Positions 12,856 to 22,175 of a stretch of 64,000 nucleotides of DNA are shown piece after piece; positions within the stretch are counted from its first letter, which is position 1, and every line of letters begins with the position of its first letter. Under the pieces are notes generated by a model that saw nothing but the letters and a program-made list of their open reading frames with translations, did no database searches and was not told the DNA's origin. A program made the translations under genes and the position numbers. Source of the DNA: Diorhabda sublineata. Its lineage: Eukaryota; Arthropoda; Insecta; Coleoptera; Chrysomelidae. The stretch is from the NCBI RefSeq assembly GCF_026230105.1, contig NC_079476.1, forward strand, positions 24,294,559 to 24,358,558. The letters are read 5' to 3'.

Positions 12856-13917
12856 GAATTATTTATGGCTGACATACGTAATGTAACTAAGAACTTGTTA
12901 TTTCAGATCAAAATTTTCGAAAAATAAGGCCATTCTATATCAGTTGTGAAGTTATCAAATTAAAAATATAAAAATACTTGTTGAAAATTCATTTTCAATG
13001 TTGATATTCATATGTTTACCATTACATAGGGGTTGAAGTTAATTCCGTTCTATTCGCATCAAAACGGACGTACGACAACATATACACCCTTACAGCCCCT
13101 TTGGGATATATCGATAAAAGTGCCACTTCGCCCATTAGGCCCATTACGTTGCGGTTAACCAAATCTATACGATTCCGTCTTCGGTACAAAGTTGTATACA
13201 AGGTTCAATTGAAAATAATATTTGCTTATAATGTGAAATGAATGTTTGCTTATTAATCTGTCAATACTACCAACTTTTTCCCCAAATGAAAAATACGCAA
13301 ATCTTCCCTATTATCGATTCCAGTAAAACTCGGAAAGATAATTTATTCTCTAACCAAAGTAACAGCCGAATCTTTGGAAAATTTCATGTGATTAATCGAC
13401 GTCATTTCGACTACGTCGAGCGGACCAAACGACCTCAAACTATTCGTCATCATCTTATCAAATCATTAGTTGAAATGGATGAAAGGCGTGGCGCTGGTAT
13501 CGCTTCCAGCTAACAAACGTCGTAAAAGATGACGTGGCGAGTTGATGGTTGATAATGCTCGATGGGAAATTGAAATATTGGATAAGATACGAGGATAAAG
13601 TGAAAGATTTTTCAATTAACCATTGGGAAAACAGTTATGAAGCAATTTTTAGTTCATTTAGATGATTTGAAAACAGTTATCAGACCGTTCAAATGCAAAG
13701 CCTGATAAGTCCATTATTAATTGTCTTTTTACGACAGAATAAACGAGGGAGATCAGAGGCTGACCACCATTTTTTCCCTTAGTTTTCATTAGATTTTCTT
13801 GATATGATTTATCCAAAAATTCAACATAATTTGACAAATAGATTAGTTTTGATACTGGAATGATTATGCAACTGAATATACTGTTTACACCACTATTACA
13901 CCAACACTAACAATTAC
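12856..13917. other. No gene supported; GC-richer patch
   Basis: The section 13040-13550 is less AT-rich than its surroundings and contains an open plus frame of 91 codons (13238-13513). The peptide is basic with no recognised domain, and the region lacks consensus splice sites around it. It could be an unrecognised transposon piece or conserved noncoding DNA. Confidence 0.3.
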
Positions 13918-13966
13918 ACTGTCCGACGCGTGTTTCGATAACCAAGTTATCGTCTTCAGAGACTGA
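13918..13966 (-). ncRNA. Hammerhead-ribozyme-like motif (type I architecture)
   Basis: Reading the minus strand, a short stem-I strand (CAGTCT) precedes CTGAAGA, a match to the hammerhead CUGANGA core. Then comes a seven-base-pair stem II (CGATAAC, loop TTG, GTTATCG), then AAAC/GAAAC. A minimal stem III follows (AC, loop ACGC, GT), then the C at the expected cleavage site, and GGACAG, which can pair with the first strand to rebuild stem I. Either the last pair of stem II uses the core G, or one C is bulged, so this is a near-consensus rather than perfect core. Penelope-like retroelements and related repeats are known to carry minimal hammerheads of this shape. No Penelope reverse transcriptase was found next to it. 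Confidence 0.5.
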
Positions 13967-15105
13967 AGGTAAGCTAAAAAATCGCCAAAGATTCCAGAAA
14001 TTTCAACTTAGATTATGGAACTGTTTGCAGTGTAGAGAAAAAAATTCAACTATTAATTCAGCTTATTTTCATGCATTCCTATTAAACAATTTCGATATTT
14101 AACAGATCATTTATGTTTAGATATCAAGACGGAAACTTACTAATACATTTAATGAACGCAGTTATTTTCCATGGTAGACTTTTGGGTTAGATAAGATCCA
14201 TATGGACTCCATTACCTTGAAGCACGACATCTTCCGATTTCAAAAATTTTAATTGCGACACCATCCGAACAGTTTTTCGACGTACTGAAAGTGCGTGACC
14301 TTGGAGCACATTTTCGACTATTGATTTGACACACACTGTGCACCGAAAACTGTTTTGATTGATTCTATCGCAAAACATGTACTTCTATTTAACTTTACCC
14401 ATGACGTTCAACGGATCCTTTTCTGCTTTATTGGAAATATTTTAAATTGATAATTGAAAATCAGTCGTCAAACATTAATTGTGACACAAATATCATCGAA
14501 AGCGAAATGGAAAACAACTAATTTCAACTCATTGTTCATACAAATTCCCTGGTAACTAAACAATGTTTGTTAGTCCGTAAGTATTTTTCCAAATTCTCGA
14601 AATTATCCACAATCCGATAGAATCTCATAATACAAACACATATTTATTATAATCAATAGCTCCGCATCGTATCCGCAACAGTGATTCATATTAACCGATC
14701 TTGTTTAAATATTCAGCTACTCGTATATTTGCTAACGGTTTGATGTTTAATTATTGCGTATAATCGGGTTAGGAACTTTATTGGGTTAACAAAATATTCT
14801 ATGGGTATTACGTGCTTACTACTGAGCTTAAAAGAATCCATAATTTAACACGTGTATTTAGTTATGGTTGGTTGAAGTTTATTGAAATATACTAGCTCGA
14901 TATGAGTGGAAAAGGATAATTCGGAATAGTAAAAACCATATAATATTTCTATTCGATCTATTGACTGCTTTTTTCTTGTATTGTTTGAGAATCTTGTGAG
15001 TATCAAACATTCCGTTTTAAAGGAAATTAATACAATAGAGGAAGCACTCATTTTCAAGAGTGAAAAAACATTGTTCAACTAATCAGATCTTAACAACAAA
15101 AACAT
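13967..15105. other. No gene seen
   Basis: Noncoding DNA following the ribozyme-like motif. A minus frame at 14187-14378 was considered as a transposase helix-turn-helix scrap but the resemblance is too weak to call. Confidence 0.35.
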
Positions 15106-15429
15106 TAAGCTCCACTCAACGAAGACTCCTTCTCCAGTGATAATTTTAAACGGTTTTTAGCATCAAACTACCCTCGGGCGATGTCGTCGAGTAGAAATGT
15201 GCAGACACACATCCATATCCTCTACGTTGTACATGTACCAGAGTTATTGGCAGTAAATACATCAAACGGAGTATTGATGCGTTCCGGTCGCTGGATCCGG
15301 TTTAGCGAAACGGGAGAGTATACACGTCCGGAATACAACAGGATATATAACCGCGCGCTGGCACTACAGAAACCACGATACTTTGATACAGTGGAAACCA
15401 CTCGGTTTCAGATATTTTTTTATCGATGA
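15106..15429 (+). other. Unrecognised open frame in a GC-richer island with a TATA-like box
   Basis: A plus-strand frame stays open for about 107 codons, from just after a stop at 15103-15105 to TGA at 15427-15429. The first ATG is at 15181. The block is clearly less AT-rich than its neighbours. Peptide landmarks include SGRWIRFSETGEYTRPEY; I recognise no family, signal peptide or membrane segment. A TATATAA box at about 15341, followed by CCGCGCGC, lies inside the frame and would suit a core promoter as well as a codon run. Alternatives are part of an unrecognised mobile element, a promoter with first exon, or chance. There is no convincing splice donor at its end. Confidence 0.25.
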
Positions 15430-16229
15430 CTTTCAGTTTGTTTCTCAAATTGATTGTTATTGAATTTCTCAGCATTATATATAGTAGATGATGATATTGA
15501 AACTGATAAAACGGATTTGAAGAAAAATTAGTGGTTTAGGTAAGGTTTCAAATAAAGTGGTGAAAACATGAACCGAATTGAGGAATGTAATGGAGGGAAA
15601 ACTAGTATAAAATGAGAAGTAACCAAAGAAAACATGCACAGAACTAAGATAATTTTAAATCGACCACAATTCAGGTGAGTAGAATATGTAAGAAGTTGGT
15701 AAAAACTGCAATCAATAAAACTTTCCTTTGAACCCCAATTATTTTATTAATTAAAATCAGTGGAAGCAAAATTATTTAATGCACTGTACATATTCATTGA
15801 AACTACCAAATAATTTAATTCAAATTATAAATTGAAATACTTCCACGTAAAAAGACAATTCCTTCCTTCAACTACCTCCAAATGAGAAGTACAATCAACA
15901 AATTTCATATTTCATTTATATTTCTACGAAGAGGTCTATTCAAAAATGATATTTTTAGAAGTTTAGAACAGCTATTGAGATGCTATGAGATAACATCATA
16001 CGGTTAACGAAATTCGCTATAAAATTGTCAGATTTTCAATGGGTATTCATGAAAAATAGCAACAGTTTCGTAAATCATTGTTTATTCAAATTTAGCCCAA
16101 CACAACGGTAAATAATCAATTTCATGAGAACTTTCCTGATTTACGGCCTACATCCCAATTTATCCCGTTTGGTTTGAACACTCTGTAGAATACAAATATA
16201 TCAATGTTTGGTACTACTGTTCTGGTCGA
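15430..16229. other. No gene seen
   Basis: AT-rich noncoding sequence. A GGTGAGT donor-like site at 15674 is not preceded by an open coding stretch and is treated as chance. Confidence 0.4.
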
Positions 16230-16600
16230 TATTTGTAATTTTTATCGACTTTCGAAAGGCATATGACAAGTTATAAAATGATAAAAGAACTGAAAGTACT
16301 AATAACCTAACCTCACGAAAATGGCACATAAAACAAATGAAACAAAAATAAATCTTGAAGCAGAATCACAAACGTGGAAAATAATTGAATTCGAACAAGT
16401 TAAGTTCAGCTTGGGATACTTATCAAAGGAAATAACAAGAAATTAGGAAAATTATATGATACAAAAGACCTAAAGAAAGATGGAGGCACAAGGAGATCTA
16501 ATCGAGATCGGAGGTCGATAATGGAAGGCGAAGACAAAAAATATTAAAGAATGGAAGAAAATTATCACCATGCTATGGGCTTGGATTGGCCTGTGTGTAG
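16230..16600 (+). mobile_element. Non-LTR retrotransposon reverse-transcriptase scrap
   Basis: Codons from 16234 read VIFIDFRKAYDKL and then a stop. The FIDFxKAYD string is the first catalytic-aspartate motif (motif A) of non-LTR reverse transcriptases. Downstream, 16460-16570 gives short pieces such as KEWKKIITMLWAWIGL that resemble the C-terminal tail of the same polyproteins. If so, the middle of the element, including the YxDD motif, has been deleted. Frame breaks are frequent. The motif A match is good; assignment of the downstream segment is tentative. Confidence 0.55.
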
Positions 16601-17194
16601 TAATTCCCCGATCTATTTGGAAAACTTTTCATTCTACATTTTGTTAAAAAAAAAACGAGCAGAAATCGAACTATTAGCATGTTGTATAACGTCAGCTTCG
16701 AATGGTAGATTTTATTGGATCAAATAAAAAATTTCACGTACATACATTACACATGAGGACAACTTCGTTTTATTCACGCAACCAACATGTATTAAATTTG
16801 GGTAACATGAATTTAATTTCGTAAATTCAGATCAGTTGTAACAATGTAAATGACAAACAGGTTAACAAAGATTGATCGATCGTCCCGAAAGATTCATTTT
16901 TCACGATATCATATGACCAAGCTTTTTTTATTCAGTATTATATGTTTCACAATTATTAATTTAAACGTATGATTCCTACACTCAAATTTATAATCCGGTC
17001 ATACATAACATTCATTAACAAGTCATTTGTAGCCAGTCCTGCGCATAATCGCATTATATTTTTCTGAATGCCTTTGAAGAAAAAACAGAAACTTTTAGGT
17101 TTCGAAGGTTCTAGAATATACTTTTAGATATATAAAGCGATAGGCAAGCAGCCTGGGGGTAATTAAAAAAATTATGATATAGTACTTAAATATT

Positions 17195-17400
17195 AGTAAG
17201 GTATAAATACTGTTAATTTCACTACATAATCACCTTGACGATTAAGGCATAGACCAATGATTAGAACTGAGTTGTGACGTTTATTTCAAGCTCCACGTCA
17301 GTTTGTAAGCGCCGCTCTCCAAGACACTGTTTCAATTCAGGGAAAATCACTTAGTAATAAGTCGGGACTCTATTGTGGAGTTTCGAAAATGTCCTATTGA
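17195..17400 (-). mobile_element. Mariner-like transposase C-terminal fragment
   Basis: On the minus strand, from about 17395 down, the translation gives FPELKQCLGERRLQTDVELE. This corresponds to the mariner segment after the last catalytic Asp (xLFPxLKxxLxGRRFxxDEEVE). After a gap and frame change, LCLNRQGDYVVKL matches the mariner C-terminal 'KCLNxxGDYVEK'. A poorly preserved stretch just upstream fits SPDL...SDYHLF. The rest of the transposase is not readable. Sequence at 17400-17700 may belong to the same insertion but was not recognised. Confidence 0.68.
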
Positions 17401-20283
17401 AATGGCTGAGCAATTTCATGGATCAGGACATGATTCTAGCTCAGTATATGACTTACAGACAGATAGAGGTGTTTCTTAGGGAATCGCAGATAGCATGAAT
17501 ATTTGGGTATGATAGATAAATTCCGCATACAAGCTCCCATGCAACAAGTCAAACAACTAAGCATCACCTCAAGAAACTCTTGAAGACATTCAAAATCATG
17601 TTTCTTTGATATGAATATCAGGGTTCAAAAGAAGTTTCCACAATTCTTTTGAGCGGCTACAGAACTTTTTGTAAAAACTTTAAAGGCTACCATCGTAGTT
17701 GATATTGATAGAAATAAATATACACATATTTTTTCTAAACTATCAATATATAAACTTGGTTTACGAATACTATTTTCATGTTATTATCTCTGAGAATTTA
17801 AAAAATTGCGAGAGCAAAGCCATAAACAAAAGAATTTCCATATTCTTTTTCATGTTGCCTTGAGTGACTACTTGGGATCGAAGCTAATTTATCTTTATAT
17901 AATAAACTGTTTTTGTAAGTATCGATATAAATCGCCTCTTGATTTCTATATTAAATAGATTTTGGAGATTAGTAATATACAAATTCATTACGAAAACTTA
18001 AGCGAAACATTTCGTATCGTCTTTGGTTTCAATTGAAAGACAACCTGTTTTTATATGATTCTATAGCTGTATAAGCTATAATTTCTATATTTCAAGGCAT
18101 TTCAATCTGTCAGTTAGGGTGCAATTTCATTTTTTCATTGCATATTTATATTAATATCAAAATCATCCGTTCAATCTCTATAATCATTAATCTTTTCTCA
18201 GGTCTCCTCATGAAATATTAAAAATAATTTCATTGAACCATGGTCGTGGTTGAATGAAAATGTCATTTTGAACAAAAATTTTATGTAGCGCCACTGGATA
18301 TATGTATCGTCACACTCAAAGCAAGAAATCAAAGAAGCGTTAGAAGTGTCAGAAGTTCGAACCCTTCGAGGGAAATTCTCTCGCCTCTGGAAAAATTTAA
18401 GTGTTTTTAGCTTTGTGGCCATTTGAAATTTATTGCTCCAAATGGAGCTGATAATGGAAAATTGTTTCAGATATAAAACGTCGTTTATAGAACTCGGACT
18501 TAAGATTTTCATATAGTTTCAACGGTATTCAATAGTTATTTCCTACTTTTATATTTAGAAATAAAAAGACTCGCGACGAAAGATTGAACTTGAACTGGTA
18601 ATAAAATCTTTATTTATAAATAAATATCGACTGTTACCTGTATAAAGTTCATATATTCAATAGAACCGGGGTCTTTCCACTATAGCGGAATTCATTTTTT
18701 GGTATATATACCAAGCCTTATCGAGGGGAATAAATCGTGACAGAGAAAATCAATATTTTTATCATTCAAGAAAAATATTCTACAAAATTGTTAAACGAAA
18801 AGTATGATTTTTCAAATGCGCATTTGATCAATCCAAATAGATTAATAGACCTTTCCAGAAATTAGTAGGAAAAAAACAACGTAAACAAACACCAAACGAA
18901 TTCCGCGGTTCATAAAAATTATATCAGACGCGCCGCGCCGTCGCCAAATTTGAAAATTTTATCATAGCTAGACAGGGTCGGCTCCAGCAACCATATCACT
19001 TTTTCGTAACATTGATGTAGATTGCAGAAATAGTAACATTTCGATTTAAGTGGGGAGGGATTTTAATTTTCTTTCCCAAAAAAACTGAAATAAATAATAA
19101 CACGTATCATTATTATCCTCAAAGCATAATAGCTTGTCATTGAAAGATTTTTTACGATATACTAGATTAAAAAAAATGTGATTTGGAATATGTTGATTAG
19201 TAAACTCACTGAATAACTTTTAGTTAAAACTACACAGTTTTGGTGAAATTACCAAGCACATTTTTAACGGTGTATAATCTTTAAGTTGAGATCGGAAACT
19301 TCTTAGATCACCTTCGTATCTTGAACCATAATGAGAAAGTCGAATGCTAATACTCGTTTTATAAAGATTCATTTATAATATGTATTAGGAAATTGCTATG
19401 TAGTTGATGTTGGAACAGTTTAATCATTATTTACGTATTTTTGACTATCAATTTCAGAGTACAACTATATAAGTCTAATCAAAACATGAAATTGTTGATG
19501 ATGATTATTTACAGCGAATCCAGTGGGAAATATTATATATGCTACTACAGGTTTCAAGAGAACGAAGTTCAGGTGTATAAACATAGTCTACCTAAAAGTC
19601 TGCTTGACTCTTAATGCATATACATCGGCATTTCCACTACATGAATCATTACCAACCACACGAAATCGAACATCTGCTCATACGGACCCTTTCACCCTCG
19701 CAGCATTCAAACTGTTGCGAATCTCGAAAGTTCCTACACACACAGATGCAGATGCTTAGTACGCGCCATTAGATACCAGGCTATTTCGCATAAACGAATC
19801 GAATAAATAACGTTTCGAAGTTTTCGGCCCTACCACTTAGAAAAGAAAACGTTTATAACCAGACCATTGGACCGTCGGAAAATACCAACGCTATTTATTA
19901 TACCAATTCATTCGGCTATATAAATCATTTCCAAAAAAAAAAACAAGAGTAATTTGAAATTTCATCCAATCTATTAACTATTATTGTTCATTCGTTTAGT
20001 GAGCGAAGATATTTACCTAAGTGACAGTAATAACAATAAGGCATCAGAAGGTAGTTCTTTCTAAAATAATTGTTTACTTGTATTTTCATTTGTTTACATT
20101 TTAGCAAACAAATCTGAAAATGTACCAAGTCATTTACCTTAAATATTGGTAGTTATAATTATTCATCATTTCATCTGATTCATCATCGGTTTCAAATAAT
20201 ATAAGTTGTTCTATAAGCGTTTGGGGACAACAAATTCGTACAAACTGTTTTAATTTAATTAAAACTTTTAAAAAAGAAAGAAT
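17401..20283. other. No gene supported; possible LTR-like segment
   Basis: Noncoding AT-rich DNA with GC-richer patches at 18890-18980 and 19520-19870. The segment 18560-18730 has AATAAA signals beside a CGCGACGAAAGATTGAAC stretch and could be part of an old LTR, but no second copy, primer-binding site or gag/pol was seen. The open frames at 18198-18512 (minus) and 19523-19759 (plus) show no domain. Confidence 0.3.
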
Positions 20284-21394
20284 TGCTACTTCAGGTCATG
20301 TGCTTCTTTCAACGCGAGCCTTGAAAAGAATTACTACTTCGTTATGCGATCCTGTCAACGCCAACGCGAGCCTTGAAAAGAATTACTACTTCAGGTTATG
20401 CGATCCTGCCAACGCGAGCCTTGTAAAAAATTAATACTTCAGGTTAAGCAATCCTGTCAACAAGAGCCTTGTAAAAAATTAATACTTCAGGTTATGCGAT
20501 CCTGCCAACGCGAGCCTTGTAAAAAATTAATACTTCAGGTTAAGCAATCCTGTCAACAAGAGCCTTGTAAAAAATTAATACTTCAGGTTATGCGATCCTG
20601 CCAACGCGAGCCTTGTAAAAAATTAATACTTCAGGTTAAGCAATCCTGTCAACAAGAGCCTTGTAAAAAATTAATACTTCAGGTTATGCGATCCTGCCAA
20701 CGCGAGCCTTGTAAAAAATTAATACTTCAGGTTAAGCAATCCTGTCAACAAGAGCCTTGTAAAAAATTAATACTTCAGGTTATGCGATCCTGCCAACGCG
20801 AGCCTTGTAAAAAATTAATACTTCAGGTTAAGCAATCCTGTCAACAAGAGCCTTGTAAAAAATTACTACTTCAGGTTATGCGATCCTGCGAACGCGAGCC
20901 TTGTAAAAAATTAATACTTCAGGTTAAGCAATCCTGTAAACAAGAGCCTTGTAAAAAATTACTACTTCAGGTTATGCGATCCTGTCAACGCGAGCTTTGA
21001 AAAGAATTACTACTTCAGGTTAAGCGATCCTGCCAACGCGAGCTTTGAAAAGAATTACTACTTCAGGTTAAGCCATCCTGCCAACGCGAGCCTTGTAAAA
21101 AATTAATACTTCAGGTTAAGCAATCCTGTCAACAAGAGCCTTGTAAAAAATTAATACTTCAGGTTATGCGATCCTGCCAACGCGAGCCTTGTAAAAAATT
21201 AATACTTCAGGTTAAGCAATCCTGTCAACAAGAGCCTTGTAAAGAATTACTACTTCAAGTTATGCGATCCTGTCAACGCGAGCTTTGAAAAGAATTACTA
21301 CTTCAGGTTAAGCGATCCTGCCAACGCAAGCCTTGAAGAGAGTTACTACTTCCAATCATGTGAGTTTGCCAACGCGAGCCTTGGAAAAAAATTA
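20284..21394. repeat. Satellite-like array of 48-base monomers with 96-base A/B higher-order repeat
   Basis: About 24 monomers of 48 bases run head to tail. In the core two types alternate regularly: type A (ATGCGATCCTGCCAACGCGA...) and type B (AAGCAATCCTGTCAACAAGA...). Both continue with GCCTTGTAAAAAATTAATAC and end in TTCAGGTT. Starts include A at 20399, 20495, 20591, 20687, 20783 and B at 20447, 20543, 20639, 20735, 20831. Monomers at both edges are more diverged: GAAAAGAATTACTAC replaces GTAAAAAATTAATAC, one unit at 20345 carries a six-base insertion, and 21023, 21071 and 21311 are A/B hybrids. A homogenised core with decayed edges is the pattern expected of unequal crossing-over. Confidence 0.93.
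20398..21000 (+). CDS. Repeat-encoded 200-codon open frame, probably not a real gene
   Basis: Because the monomer is 48 bases, one frame stays open through the array core. It would encode 16-residue repeats alternating MRSCQREPCKKLILQV and KQSCQQEPCKKLILQV, each with two cysteines five residues apart and a basic KK. The other two plus frames hit TAA within each monomer. The frame ends where a variant unit changes CTTGTAAAA to CTTTGAAAA, creating TGA at 20998-21000. There is no signal peptide, no unique N- or C-terminal domain, and no clear promoter or splice sites. I read it as an incidental frame of a satellite. A secreted or nuclear repeat protein cannot be excluded from sequence alone. Confidence 0.15.
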   Translation: MRSCQREPCKKLILQVKQSCQQEPCKKLILQVMRSCQREPCKKLILQVKQSCQQEPCKKLILQVMRSCQREPCKKLILQVKQSCQQEPCKKLILQVMRSCQREPCKKLILQVKQSCQQEPCKKLILQVMRSCQREPCKKLILQVKQSCQQEPCKKLLLQVMRSCEREPCKKLILQVKQSCKQEPCKKLLLQVMRSCQREL

Positions 21395-21784
21395 AACACG
21401 TTAATCAAATGTCTAAAAACCTGGCCATTTATTATACTGCTAAAAGAGATTCTTATTGTATTATTTATAACAATAATTTACAATATATTGAAAACAACCC
21501 TAAAGGATTTACTTACTACAAATAGAACTAGCCAAATAAAAATTTAAGATCTTCTAAATGAATAAATGCATGTTTCTTCTGGCATAACAAAAATTCTTTA
21601 TGAAAAAATGAACTTTTGTCAACAATTCGTACGAATATATGATAAAGAAACGTTTTGAATTGAAATTAATCTCAACGTCTATATACATACAAGGTTATAC
21701 ATTCTATTCAAAATTAAATTGAACTCTTTTGACCTTTTCGTGGGTAGTCAGCACATTTTATCATTAATTAATTATAGCTAACGC
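21395..21784. other. No gene seen
   Basis: AT-rich spacer between the 48-base array and the reverse-transcriptase remnant. No motif found. Confidence 0.4.
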
Positions 21785-22175
21785 ATGTTGAAGCATCGAG
21801 TAATATTCTTCATTTCTTTCTGTCTTGAATCTGTTTGTTCCAAGCACGTATATCTGATTTATTTTCAATCCTCTCTTACAATTTTTCCTAATATGTGTTC
21901 AAGATTTGTTTGTTCTTTTGCTATTATAGTTAGATCATCAGGATATGCCATTTGTTTTTATTTATTAATGATACTTCCATCTATATCACATTTCCTTATT
22001 ATAACTTCTGCTGGAAGGTCCAGCCCTTTGCCTTACCCCAGCATTTATTTCAAATTCATCAGATAGTCCTTCTTTTCCATTATTCTTGTTCTAGAATTTA
22101 GCATAATCATTTTCACCAATTCACTTTTTGGGTACTTTCAGTTTTTCCATGTCATTGTCCTCATTTTTAGACTGT
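21785..22175 (-). mobile_element. Non-LTR reverse-transcriptase palm fragment (YPDD variant), decayed
   Basis: On the minus strand two landmarks occur in the correct order. GLSDEFEINAGVRQ (about 22070-22030) corresponds to the motif before the palm (xFxVxxGVRQGxxLSPxLF). MAYPDDLTIIAKEQTNLEHI (about 21952-21893) contains the catalytic YxDD box, normally YADD, here YPDD. Stops and frame changes separate and follow them. The plus-strand open frame over the same interval is a shadow. The replacement of Ala by Pro in YADD and the frame breaks indicate an inactive copy. Confidence 0.72.

Noticed and set aside
14187..14378. Minus-strand open frame as a transposase helix-turn-helix fragment
   Set aside because: Only a loose SVRRKTVRMVS resemblance over about 15 residues; no adjacent catalytic motif or terminal repeat.
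18556..18730. Solo LTR of a retrovirus-like element
   Set aside because: AATAAA signals are present but no TG...CA boundaries, target duplication, primer-binding site or second copy could be found.
20398..21000. The 200-codon frame as a cysteine-rich repeat protein gene
   Set aside because: The frame follows automatically from a 48-base satellite unit; there is no unique terminus, signal peptide or promoter evidence. Kept only at low confidence.
20284..21394. CRISPR-like array
   Set aside because: Units are directly tandem with no unique spacers, and the DNA is clearly eukaryotic.
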